Below, in pieces: positions 1-9,150 of a DNA stretch of 64,000 nt. How positions within the stretch are numbered: the first letter of the stretch is position 1; each line of letters starts with the position of its first letter. The position numbers were made by a program, and so were the translations under genes. Origin of the DNA: Alicycliphilus sp. UBA6560 (GTDB taxonomy: Bacteria > Pseudomonadota > Gammaproteobacteria > Burkholderiales > Burkholderiaceae_C); the NCBI GenBank assembly GCA_002434305.1, contig DJJU01000011.1:62001-126000 (forward strand). The letters are read 5' to 3'. A model generated the notes under the pieces. The model saw only the letters and a program-made list of their open reading frames with translations. It had not been told where the DNA came from and made no database searches.

Positions 1-162
1 CATGCCGATGGTGGTAAGCGGGTTGATGCCGAATACGCCCCAGCCGATGAGCGCCACCACCACCGTCCCGATGCCGATGCTGCGCCCGCCGATGAAGCCG
101 CCGCCACCGCCGCTGCGGCGGTCCTCGACGTTGTCGGACTCGCGATTGCCTTCCCATCTCAT
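1..162 (-). CDS. Neutral zinc metallopeptidase, YpfJ/KPN_02809-type, N-terminal part only
   Basis: Only the first 54 codons are present; the gene runs off the left edge. The start reads MRWEGNRESDNVEDRR followed by a glycine run and then a single hydrophobic segment at about residues 29-46 (IGIGTVVVALIGWGVFG) ending in the NPLT motif. This charged N-terminus, Gly-rich linker and signal anchor are what I know from the YpfJ/KPN_02809 family of putative neutral zinc metallopeptidases. The zinc-binding HExxH motif lies outside the window, so catalytic competence cannot be judged. Start chosen at the ATG that gives the family N-terminus. Confidence 0.75.
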   Translation of the reverse strand, partial: MRWEGNRESDNVEDRRSGGGGGFIGGRSIGIGTVVVALIGWGVFGINPLTTIGM

Positions 163-224
163 GGTGCTGCTCTTGTGTCTGGCGCGCGGAGCGCGGGGCT
201 GTGGATGTTACGCCCGCCGGGCGT

Positions 225-458
225 TCAGTTGCCGGCAACCAGCACCGGCTGGGCGCCAGTCGCTGCGGTCTGCTGCACGGGCGGCTGCAGCGTCACGGTG
301 ACGTAGTTGGCAGCCTGCGCCTGGGCGGTGCGGGCATGGCGTTCCAGCACCACGTCCAGGGTCAGCAGCTGCAGGGCGATCAGCGCCACGCCGGACACCA
401 CGATCCAGCGCGAAGGACCGGAGGCAGGGGTTTGCAGGGCGGAATCGTTGTTGTTCAT
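225..458 (-). CDS. Small single-pass membrane protein of unknown function
   Basis: This 77-residue ORF has an ATG preceded by a GGAG ribosome-binding site. The protein has a short polar N-terminus (MNNNDSALQTPASG), one hydrophobic segment at about residues 19-37 (IVVSGVALIALQLLTLDVV), then a basic stretch and a Gln/Ala-rich C-terminus, so it probably sits in the inner membrane with its tail in the periplasm. I do not recognise the family. It lies between the metallopeptidase and dcd on the same strand. The good RBS and hydrophobic profile argue that it is real, but nothing shows its function. Confidence 0.5.
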   Translation of the reverse strand: MNNNDSALQTPASGPSRWIVVSGVALIALQLLTLDVVLERHARTAQAQAANYVTVTLQPPVQQTAATGAQPVLVAGN

Positions 459-589
459 GAGGGCTCCAGCGTGAGGTGCAAAAACTGGAGCCGATACTAG
501 GCAACGCACCGGCGGCCGCCCCGCCCCGCCGGCCCGAAGCCGCGTAGGACGGCTGCGGATGGCGCTGCAAGCGGGGGCTGGAGCGGGCG

Positions 590-1156
590 TCAGGCCTTGG
601 GCAGCGTCACGCCGTGCTGGCCCTGGTATTTGCCGTTGCGGTCGCGGTAGCTGACCTCGCACTCCTCGTCGCCCTGGAAGAACAGCACCTGGGCGCAGCC
701 CTCGCCGGCGTAGATCTTGGCGGGCAGCGGCGTGGTGTTGCTGAATTCCAGCGTCACGTAGCCTTCCCACTCGGGCTCGAAGGGCGTCACGTTGACGATG
801 ATGCCGCAGCGCGCGTAGGTGCTCTTGCCCAGGCAGACGGTGAGCACGTCTCGCGGGATGCGGAAATACTCCACCGTGCGCGCCAGCGCGAAGCTGTTGG
901 GCGGGATGATGCAGTAGTCGCCCTCGAAGTCGACAAAGCTCTTTTCATCGAAATTCTTCGGGTCCACCACGGTGCTGTGGATGTTGGTGAAGACCTTGAA
1001 TTCGCGGGCGCAGCGGATGTCGTAGCCGTAGCTGCTGGTGCCGTAGCTGATGATCTTGCGGCCGTCCTGCTCGCGGATCTGACCGGGCTGGAACGGCTCG
1101 ATCATGCCGTGCTGCTCGGCCATGCGGCGGATCCACTTGTCGCTCTTGATGCTCAT
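590..1156 (-). CDS. dcd: dCTP deaminase
   Basis: Converts dCTP to dUTP plus ammonia, supplying dUMP for thymidylate synthesis in the cytoplasm. The 188-residue product has the normal family length. It starts MSIKSDKWIRRMAE and carries the family blocks SSYGYDIRC (about residues 41-49), GKSTYARCG (about 110-118), the conserved acid in TPFEPEWEGY, and the C-terminal YQGQHGVTLPKA segment. The ATG is preceded by GGAGAG at a normal distance. It is transcribed towards the left edge and separated from guaD by about 95 bp that contains a degenerate copy of the dispersed palindromic repeat. Confidence 0.96.
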   Translation of the reverse strand: MSIKSDKWIRRMAEQHGMIEPFQPGQIREQDGRKIISYGTSSYGYDIRCAREFKVFTNIHSTVVDPKNFDEKSFVDFEGDYCIIPPNSFALARTVEYFRIPRDVLTVCLGKSTYARCGIIVNVTPFEPEWEGYVTLEFSNTTPLPAKIYAGEGCAQVLFFQGDEECEVSYRDRNGKYQGQHGVTLPKA

Positions 1157-1189
1157 GGGGGGTTCTCTCCTGGCGCGCGATTTTACGCA

Positions 1190-1250
1190 TCCTTTTTGCT
1201 ACTTAAATAATAGCTACTAGCGGTTGTTGCATATGGGTTTTAGGCCTTTT
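1190..1250 (-). repeat. Degenerate copy of the dispersed palindromic repeat
   Basis: Read on the minus strand this has the same order of blocks as the other copies: AAAAAAGGCCT, then a damaged hairpin core, then TAGTAGCTATTATTT and TAGCAAAA. The hairpin arms are mostly lost. It fills the gap between the dcd start and the guaD stop. Confidence 0.4.
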
Positions 1251-2525
1251 TTATGCAATAACCGTGCGCTCCACCAGCCGATCGTCGCCCAGCACAATCA
1301 GCGCGAACAGCAGCTCCGCCAGGCTGCTCGCAGCCTGGGTGCGACGCGCCAGCAGCGGCGTGGCGGCGGGGTTGAGCACGACGAAGTCCGCCTCGCAGCC
1401 CGGCTGCAGGTTGCCGACCACGCCCTCCAGCCCCAGCGCCCGGGCGGCGCCCGCCGTGTGCTGCCACCACAGCTGCTCGGGCGACAGCGACACGCCTGCC
1501 TTGGTCTGCCCCTCGCGCCCCACGTAATAGGCGGCCAGCATGGTGCGGAACGGGCTGAAGGACGTGCCCCCGCCCACGTCGCTGGCCAGGCCGTAGGCCA
1601 TGCCCGCGCGGTCGGCCGCGGCGTAGTCGAAGAAGCCGCTGCCCAGAAACAGGTTGCTGGTCGGGCTGACGGCGGCGGCGGCGCCGGTCTCGCGCATCAG
1701 CGCGCGGTCGGCGTCGTCCAGGTGGATGCAGTGGGCGTAGATGGCCCGCTCGCGCAGCAGGCCGCAGTCGCCATACACGCCCAGGTAGCTGCGCGCGGCC
1801 GGGAACAGTTCGCGCGCCCAGCGGATCTCGTCCACGTTTTCGGCCACGTGCGACTGGATCCACACACCAGGGTGGCGCGCGGCGATCTCGCCGGCGCCGG
1901 CCAGCTGGGCGGGCGTGCTGGTGGGGGCAAAGCGCGGCGTGATGGCGTAGCCCAGCCGGTCCACGCCGTGCCAGCGGTGGATCAGCGCCTCGGTGTCGAT
2001 CAGCGACTGCTCGGTCTGGTCGCGCACGCCGTCGGGCGAATGGCGGTCCTGCAGCACCTTGCCGCCGATCAGCCGCAGGCGGCGCGCGCGGGCCTCGGCC
2101 ATCAGCGCATCGACCGAGCCGGGGTGCGAGGTGGCAAACGCCAGCGCCGTGGTCACGCCGTTGCGCGCCAGCTCGTCCAGGAAGAAGCGCGCCACGCCGG
2201 CGGCGTACGCGGGGTCGGCAAAGCGCGACTCGTGCGGGAAGGTGTAGGTCTCCAGCCAGGGCAGCAGACCGTCGGCGGGCGAGCCGATGACGTCCGTCTG
2301 CGGGTAGTGGATGTGCAGGTCGACGAAACCCGGCGCGATCAGGCGGCCGGGCCAGTGCGTCACCGGCTGGCCGGCGTGGCGCGCGGCCAGCGCCTGCCAC
2401 GGGCCGGCGGCCACCACGCGCTGCACGCCGCGCTCATCAGGGGCGGTGGCCAGCAGGCCGTCTTCGTCGTACAGGGCCGAGCCATCGTCGGCAAAGCGCA
2501 GCAGCGCGGATCGGTACAGGTGCAT
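1251..2525 (-). CDS. guaD: Guanine deaminase
   Basis: Hydrolyses guanine to xanthine and ammonia in the cytoplasm, the entry of guanine into purine breakdown. The 424-residue amidohydrolase shows PGFVDLHIHYPQTDVIGSP, where HIH is the metal site and QTDVIGS is typical of guanine deaminases, followed by FPHESRF, GVTTALAF, the histidine of IQSHVAE, YAHCIHL, and SDVGGGTSFS near the metal-binding aspartate. I chose the ATG giving MHLYRSALLRF because upstream extension would overlap puuD and adds a non-family sequence. puuD lies 70 bp upstream on the same strand, so the two may be co-transcribed. Confidence 0.93.
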   Translation of the reverse strand: MHLYRSALLRFADDGSALYDEDGLLATAPDERGVQRVVAAGPWQALAARHAGQPVTHWPGRLIAPGFVDLHIHYPQTDVIGSPADGLLPWLETYTFPHESRFADPAYAAGVARFFLDELARNGVTTALAFATSHPGSVDALMAEARARRLRLIGGKVLQDRHSPDGVRDQTEQSLIDTEALIHRWHGVDRLGYAITPRFAPTSTPAQLAGAGEIAARHPGVWIQSHVAENVDEIRWARELFPAARSYLGVYGDCGLLRERAIYAHCIHLDDADRALMRETGAAAAVSPTSNLFLGSGFFDYAAADRAGMAYGLASDVGGGTSFSPFRTMLAAYYVGREGQTKAGVSLSPEQLWWQHTAGAARALGLEGVVGNLQPGCEADFVVLNPAATPLLARRTQAASSLAELLFALIVLGDDRLVERTVIA

Positions 2526-2595
2526 GGCCGCCACTGTAGGCGTGCGCGGTGCGCCGCGCCATGCGGCGCGGGCCATGGCGGCTATATGTTTTCGG

Positions 2596-3822
2596 TCAGG
2601 GGGCCACCGGGGCGCCGGCCTCGAACCAGCGCTTGAACACGGCGCGCTCATCGTCCGTCAGCGCGCCGGAGTTGCCGAACGGCATCTTCTTGAGCTGCAC
2701 CACCTGCTGGTAGATCTGCTGCGCGTGGTCCTTGATGCCCTGGGGCGAGTCCAGCCGCACATTCTTCTGCGCGATGGCGGCGCCGTGGCACAGCACGCAT
2801 TGCTGGCTGATCAGCGCGTTCACCGCGGCAAAGCCGGCATCGCCCTGGGCCGGCGCACCCGCGGCGGCCGGCGCGGCGCTGGCCGCCGGGGCCGGCGCAG
2901 GCTTGAGCCAGGCCACCACGCCCAGCAGCACCAGCACGCCCACGGCGGCGTAGGGCCAGGGGTGGGCGTTGCGGCCCAGCTTGAAGCCGTGGCGCATGAC
3001 GAAGAACTGGCGGATGGCGGCGCCGGCGAACATCATCAGGATCAGCACCAGCCAGTTCAGGTCATGGTTGTAGAGCCAGCCGTAGTGGTTGGACAGCATG
3101 GCGAACAGCACGGGCAGCGTGAAGTAGGTGTTATGCACGCTGCGCTGCTTGCCGCGCTTGCCGTGGATGGGGTCCACCGGCTGGCCGGCCTTGAGGGCCG
3201 CGACCACCTTGCGCTGGCCGGGGATGATCCAGAAGAACACGTTGGCGCTCATCGACGTGGCCAGCATGGCGCCCATCAGCAAAAAGGCCGCCTGGCCAGG
3301 GAAGATGTGGCAGGCCAGGTACGCGGCGATGCACACCAGCACCAGGACTAGCGCGCCGACGATGGCGTCGCCATTGGCCCGCTGGCCGAACACCCGGCAA
3401 ATAGCGTCGTACAGCAGCCAGAACACCGCCAGGAAGGCCAGCGCCGCCACCACCGCCATGGCTGGCGACATGAGCGGGTTGGCCGGGTTGACCAGGTAGA
3501 TGCCGGCGTTCCACAGGTAGGAGACGGACAGCAGCGCAAAGCCCGACAGCCAGGTGGTGTAGCTCTCCCAGAAGAACCAGTGCAGGTGGCCGGGCAGCTT
3601 AGGGGGTGCGACGTTGAATTTGACGGGGTGATAGAAGCCCCCGCCGTGCACGGCCCACAGCTCGCCGTTCACGCCCTGGCGCTTGAGGTCTTCATCGACC
3701 GGAGGCGTGAGGCTGCTGTCCAGGAAGACGAAGTAGAACGACGAACCCACCCAGGCGATGGCGGTGATGACGTGCAGCCAGCGCAGCAGCAGGTTGGCCC
3801 AGTCCAGAAGATAGCTTTCCAT
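2596..3822 (-). CDS. puuD: Membrane-bound urate hydroxylase PuuD with C-terminal cytochrome c domain
   Basis: Oxidises urate to 5-hydroxyisourate and passes electrons to its own c-type heme, replacing soluble uricase. The 408-residue protein has about eight predicted membrane segments in residues 1-305, with the family sequence WLHVITAIAWVGSSFYFVFLD near the N-terminus. An Ala/Pro linker (about 308-325) leads to a small cytochrome c domain whose heme motif CVLCH is at residues 342-346 and whose likely axial Met is in KKMPFGN. It lies between guaD (downstream, 70 bp) and a GTATACA-type site about 125 bp upstream of the start. uraH, whose product acts next, lies 1.8 kb away on the same strand. 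Confidence 0.93.
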   Translation of the reverse strand: MESYLLDWANLLLRWLHVITAIAWVGSSFYFVFLDSSLTPPVDEDLKRQGVNGELWAVHGGGFYHPVKFNVAPPKLPGHLHWFFWESYTTWLSGFALLSVSYLWNAGIYLVNPANPLMSPAMAVVAALAFLAVFWLLYDAICRVFGQRANGDAIVGALVLVLVCIAAYLACHIFPGQAAFLLMGAMLATSMSANVFFWIIPGQRKVVAALKAGQPVDPIHGKRGKQRSVHNTYFTLPVLFAMLSNHYGWLYNHDLNWLVLILMMFAGAAIRQFFVMRHGFKLGRNAHPWPYAAVGVLVLLGVVAWLKPAPAPAASAAPAAAGAPAQGDAGFAAVNALISQQCVLCHGAAIAQKNVRLDSPQGIKDHAQQIYQQVVQLKKMPFGNSGALTDDERAVFKRWFEAGAPVAP

Positions 3823-3945
3823 GAGGTCCCGATCTCGCCGGCGCGCGGGCCGGCAGCATGCTGCTCACCACTGCGGGCGCTCTGAGCAGTCAGGAATGGA
3901 GGCGGCCGCGCACCCTCAAGCAAGCTGCCAGGCACCGCTGCGACC

Positions 3946-3980
3946 AAATTTTTGTAGACACGAAGTGTATGCAATTTTTG
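3946..3980. promoter_or_regulatory. Candidate operator A of the purine GntR regulon
   Basis: On the minus strand this reads AAAAATTGCATACACTTCGT followed by GTCTACAAAAATT. It resembles the other three sites (TTTTGTATACA, then C or G, then TTTTTGTAT) and sits in the gap between the xdhC stop and the puuD start, about 125 bp upstream of puuD. It is the most diverged of the four: the first core is GCATACA and the second GTCTACA, which together form an imperfect dyad. Confidence 0.5.
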
Positions 3981-3999
3981 GCGCCCAAGGGCTCGGGAT

Positions 4000-4863
4000 T
4001 CACCCTGGGTCGCCTGCCGGCCCGCCCAGGCGCTGCAGCAGCTGCGCGGCCACGGCTACGGCGATCACCTCGGGCTCCTTGCCGTTGATGCCGGGCACGC
4101 CGATGGGGCAGGTGACGTGGGCCAGCTCCTCCTGGCTGAAGCCGCGCGCCTCCAGCCGGTGGCGGAAGGTGGCCCACTTGGTGCGGCTGCCGATGAGGCC
4201 GACGAAGGGCAGGTCGCGCTGGTGGCGATGGCGCGCCAGGCAGGCGGCGACGATGTCCAGATCCTCGGCGTGGCTGAAGCTCATGATGAGCACGAAGGAC
4301 TGCGCGGCCAGCGTGGGCACGGCGGCGTGCACCGGCTCGGAGTGCTCGCACAGCGCGCCGGGCGCAGCCTGGCGGTCGAACACGCCATCGCGGCTGTCGA
4401 TCCAGTGCAGCGCAAACGGCAGCGGCGCCAGGGTGCGCGCCAGCGCATGGCCCACGTGGCCGCCGCCGAACAGCGCCACCGGGTGCAGCGGCGGCGCCAG
4501 GCGCTGGCGCAGCGCGGGGGCGTCCTGCGCCGTGACGCATTCCAGCTGCAGGTGCACCACGCCGCCGCAGCACTGACCCAGGCTGGGGCCCAGGGCCTGG
4601 CGCAGCATGACCGGCGCAGGCGCACGGCCGGCCAGGTGCTCGTCCAGCAGCAGCCGGGCCTGCTGCAGCGCGGCCAGCTCCAGGTGGCCGCCGCCGATGG
4701 TGCCGATCAGCGCCTGCGCCTGCCCTGCCGGCAGGGCCATCCAGGCGCCTCGCTCGCGCGGCACCGAGCCCTGGGTAGACTGCACCGTCACCAGGCAGGC
4801 GGGGCCGTCCTGCAGGCATTGCAGCAGTTGCTGCAGCGATGCCTGCAGCGCGGTCGTCGTCAT
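4000..4863 (-). CDS. xdhC: Xanthine dehydrogenase accessory protein XdhC
   Basis: XdhC binds and sulfurates the molybdenum cofactor and delivers it to xanthine dehydrogenase. The 287-residue product has the N-terminal XdhC block (VTVQSTQGSVPRERGAWM), the IGTIGGGHLE segment, the Rossmann-type motif ALFGGGHVGHAL in the middle, and the C-terminal LIGSRTKWATFRHRL and CPIGVPGINGKEPEVIAVAVAA segments that define the family. Start at MTTTALQ, 9 nt after GGAGG. The catalytic subunit genes xdhA and xdhB are not beside it: upstream is a lipoprotein gene on the opposite strand. The enzyme is presumably encoded elsewhere in the genome. Confidence 0.93.
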   Translation of the reverse strand: MTTTALQASLQQLLQCLQDGPACLVTVQSTQGSVPRERGAWMALPAGQAQALIGTIGGGHLELAALQQARLLLDEHLAGRAPAPVMLRQALGPSLGQCCGGVVHLQLECVTAQDAPALRQRLAPPLHPVALFGGGHVGHALARTLAPLPFALHWIDSRDGVFDRQAAPGALCEHSEPVHAAVPTLAAQSFVLIMSFSHAEDLDIVAACLARHRHQRDLPFVGLIGSRTKWATFRHRLEARGFSQEELAHVTCPIGVPGINGKEPEVIAVAVAAQLLQRLGGPAGDPG

Positions 4864-4931
4864 CCTTGTGCCTCCATCCTGGCGCGCCCTGCGGCCGCCG
4901 TCATCCTTTTTATCTGCAGCACAGCATAGCG

Positions 4932-5459
4932 ATGCCCCTACCCGAACTGCCCACCGCACGCTGGCGCCGCTGGCTGCCGGCCAGCGTGGCCGCCGCCGCG
5001 GCGGCGCTGCTCGCCTCCTGCCGCTCGGGCCCGCCGGCAGCGCCTCCGGCGGCCGATGCCGGGGCCGGCAAGCCCGCCGTCATCGGCCCGGTGCCGGCCG
5101 CGCAGGGGTCGGCGCGACTCTCGGCCGCCACCACGCCGCTGGCCTACCGCCGCGACGCAGCGACGCACCTGTACGGGTTGAACGCCGCACGCATCCACCA
5201 GGGCCGGCTGCCACCGCTGCTGTATGCCATTGGCGTGCTGCAGGTGGACATCGACGGCGCCGGCCGCGTGACGGCCGTGCGCTGGATGCGCGCGCCGCGC
5301 CATGCGCCCGAGGTGATGGCCGAGATCGAGCGCACCGTGCGCGCGGCGGCGCCCTACCCGGCGCCGGCGCGCATGGGCAAGGTGACCTGGACGGACACGT
5401 GGCTGTGGGAGAAATCCGGGCGCTTCCAGCTGGACACGCTGACCGAAGGGCAGGATTAG
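4932..5459 (+). CDS. Predicted lipoprotein with TonB-C-like domain, function unknown
   Basis: A 175-residue protein with a basic N-terminus, a hydrophobic Ala-rich segment and a lipobox-like LLASC at about residues 27-31, so probably a membrane-anchored lipoprotein. After a Pro/Ala-rich linker, the second half (GVLQVDIDGAGRVTAVRW, then ERTVRAAAPYPAP) resembles the C-terminal domain of TonB-type and related periplasmic proteins. It is divergent from xdhC with about 68 bp between the starts and lies within the purine locus, but nothing ties it to purines. No clear Shine-Dalgarno was found. Confidence 0.65.
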   Translation: MPLPELPTARWRRWLPASVAAAAAALLASCRSGPPAAPPAADAGAGKPAVIGPVPAAQGSARLSAATTPLAYRRDAATHLYGLNAARIHQGRLPPLLYAIGVLQVDIDGAGRVTAVRWMRAPRHAPEVMAEIERTVRAAAPYPAPARMGKVTWTDTWLWEKSGRFQLDTLTEGQD

Positions 5460-5620
5460 AAGCAAACCCCCTGAGGTGCTGCGCGCCCTCCCCCTTCTCT
5501 CGCGAAGCTGGGCTTTGCGGGAAGTGGGGCACCGCCGGTGCTGCGGGGCGCCCCTTGCAAGGCGGTTGCTGGTGTGAGGCGCGCCAGTTTCGAAGGGCAC
5601 GCCCTGCACGCAGCAGTTGG

Positions 5621-5971
5621 TCAGGAGCCGCGGTAGGTGGAGTAGCTCCAGGGGCTGACCAGCAGGGGCACGTGGTAGTGCTGGTCGGCGTGGGCGATGC
5701 CGAAGTCCAGGCTGACGCGGTTCAGGAAGGCAGGTTCGGGCAGCTGCACACCGCGGGCCTTGAAGTAGGCATCGACGTCGAAGGTCAGCCGGTAGGTGCC
5801 GGGGCGCAGGCTGGCGTTGTCGAACAGCGGCGCGTCGGTGCGGCCGTCGTGGTTCAGCGTCAGGCGCTTGATCAGCGTGGCCTGCTCGCCATCGGTGGCG
5901 TACAGGGCGACGGCCATGCCCGCCGCGGGGCAGCCGTGCATGGTGTCCAGGACGTGGGTGCTCAGGCCCAT
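5621..5971 (-). CDS. uraH: 5-hydroxyisourate hydrolase (transthyretin-like)
   Basis: Hydrolyses 5-hydroxyisourate, the product of PuuD, to OHCU, the substrate of the UraD domain encoded at 12.3 kb. The 116-residue protein begins MGLSTHVLDTMHGCPAAGM, has the RLTLNHDGRTDAPLF segment, the histidine-containing block HYHVPLLVSPWSYSTY, and ends in YRGS, the diagnostic C-terminal tetrapeptide of this family. All catalytic residues (two His, the Arg of HDGR, the YRGS terminus) are visible. RBS GAGG precedes the ATG. Candidate operator B lies 46-68 bp upstream in the region shared with the divergent ggt. Confidence 0.96.
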   Translation of the reverse strand: MGLSTHVLDTMHGCPAAGMAVALYATDGEQATLIKRLTLNHDGRTDAPLFDNASLRPGTYRLTFDVDAYFKARGVQLPEPAFLNRVSLDFGIAHADQHYHVPLLVSPWSYSTYRGS

Positions 5972-6016
5972 GGTCGTCTCCTCTTGAGGGCAAAAAGTCA
6001 GCAGGATGTTCAGGGC

Positions 6017-6039
6017 AAGTGTATACAGTTTTTGTATTC
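6017..6039. promoter_or_regulatory. Candidate operator B of the purine GntR regulon (uraH/ggt intergenic)
   Basis: Contains GTGTATACAG followed directly by TTTTTGTATTC. It lies between the divergent uraH (start 5971) and ggt (start 6104) and matches the sites upstream of the gntR gene and of the permease. Its position would let one regulator act on both genes. Confidence 0.65.
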
Positions 6040-6103
6040 TCTTGCCAGGCTGGATGGCCGCGTTTACGCTCCCGGGTCATCACAACAACCCAGGAGACCT
6101 CCC

Positions 6104-7906
<1,803 letters not shown>

Positions 7907-7928
7907 GCGCCTGCCATACGCCACAACG

Positions 7929-7962
7929 AAAGCCGCGCCCGGCCAGCGCGGCTTTTGTTTTT
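7929..7962. terminator. Bidirectional rho-independent terminator between ggt and the alcohol dehydrogenase
   Basis: Perfect 10-bp stem AAAGCCGCGC / GCGCGGCTTT with a short loop, followed by TTGTTTTTG on the plus strand. It separates two convergent genes. Confidence 0.8.
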
Positions 7963-7973
7963 GCTACCTTCCT

Positions 7974-9038
7974 TTATTGCGCCAGGCTCGCGCAATCGAT
8001 CACGAAGCGGTACTTCACGTCGCCGGTGAGCATGCGCTCGTAGGCGTCGTTGATCTGCCCGGCGCGGATCATCTCGATGTCGGCGACGATGCCGCGCTCG
8101 GCGCAAAAGTCCAGCATCTCCTGCGTCTCGGCAATGCCGCCGATCAGCGAGCCGGCCAGGCTGCGGCGCTTCATGATCAGGTTGAACACGTTGGAGGGCG
8201 GATGCGGCGTGGCCGGCGCGCCCACCAGCGCCATGGTGCCGTCGCGCCGGAGCAGGGCCAGAAAGGCGTCCAGGTCGTGCGGCGCCGCCACGGTGTTCAG
8301 GATGAAGTCCAGGCTCTTGGCATGCGCCTTCATCTCCCCGCGGTCGCGCGAGACCACGACCTCGTGCGCGCCCAGCGCCTTGGCCGCCTCGCGCTTGGAG
8401 GGCGAGGTGGTGAACGCCACCACGTGCGCGCCCATGGCGCGGGCCAGCTTGATGCCCATGTGCCCCAGCCCGCCGATGCCCACCACGCCCACCTTGTGGC
8501 CCGGCCCCACCTTCCAGTGGCGCAGCGGGGAGTAGGTGGTGATGCCCGCGCACAGCAGCGGCGCCACGGCAGCCAGCTGCGCCTCGGGGTGGCGCACGCG
8601 CAGCACGTAGCGCTCATCCACCACGATCTGCTGCGAATAGCCGCCCAGCGTGTGCCCGGGCGCGTCCGGCGTGGGGCCGTTGTAAGTGCCGACCATCTGG
8701 TCGCAGTAGTTCTCCAGCCCGTCCTCGCACTCGGCGCAGTGCCGGCAGCTGTCGACGATGCAGCCCACGCCGACCAGGTCGCCCGGCGCGAAGCCCGAGA
8801 CGTGCGGGCCCACGGCGGTGACGCGGCCGACGATCTCGTGCCCGGGCACGCAGGGGTAGAGCGTGCCGGCCCATTCGGCGCGCACCTGGTGCAGGTCGGA
8901 GTGGCACACGCCGCAGTAGGCGATGGCGATCTGCACGTCGTGCGCGCCCGGGGCGCGGCGGGTGATGCGCAGCGGCGCAAGGGCCTGGTCGGCGGCCTGG
9001 GCGCCGTAGGCGTGGATGGTGTCGGTGGCGGTCGTCAT
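7974..9038 (-). CDS. Zinc-dependent alcohol dehydrogenase (cinnamyl-alcohol/YahK type)
   Basis: A 354-residue medium-chain dehydrogenase that reduces aldehydes with NADPH or oxidises alcohols. Visible elements are the catalytic zinc site YCGVCHSDLHQ, GHEIVGRV, the structural zinc cluster with four Cys in CRHCAECEDGLENYC, and the Rossmann segment VGIGGLGHMGIKLARAMGA. The TSPSKREAAKALGA stretch (Ser-Lys-Arg after the second strand) favours NADP(H). ATG chosen because AGGAG lies 8 nt upstream. It sits between ggt and glycerate kinase; a role in aldehyde clearance or in handling glyoxylate-derived products is only a guess. Confidence 0.9.
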   Translation of the reverse strand: MTTATDTIHAYGAQAADQALAPLRITRRAPGAHDVQIAIAYCGVCHSDLHQVRAEWAGTLYPCVPGHEIVGRVTAVGPHVSGFAPGDLVGVGCIVDSCRHCAECEDGLENYCDQMVGTYNGPTPDAPGHTLGGYSQQIVVDERYVLRVRHPEAQLAAVAPLLCAGITTYSPLRHWKVGPGHKVGVVGIGGLGHMGIKLARAMGAHVVAFTTSPSKREAAKALGAHEVVVSRDRGEMKAHAKSLDFILNTVAAPHDLDAFLALLRRDGTMALVGAPATPHPPSNVFNLIMKRRSLAGSLIGGIAETQEMLDFCAERGIVADIEMIRAGQINDAYERMLTGDVKYRFVIDCASLAQ

Positions 9039-9099
9039 GGCGAGGCTCCTTGGTTGCAGACCGGTCGCCGTAGCGGACACAGGCCCGGGGTTTCAAGCA

Positions 9100-9150
9100 T
9101 TTTTCGCCCCCAGCGCTTGCTGGTCAAGCGCCAGCAGCTACAAAATCAGG
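9100..9150 (+). repeat. Dispersed palindromic repeat copy
   Basis: Arms CAGCGCTTG and CAAGCGCCAG around a short loop, followed by CAGCTACAAAATCA. The right part contains the stop codon of the glycerate 2-kinase gene, so the repeat supplies the last base pairs of that gene. Confidence 0.75.

Noticed and set aside
5460..5620. Gap between the lipoprotein and uraH as a possible small gene
   Set aside because: No frame with RBS and plausible composition; no hairpin-T terminator that I could support.
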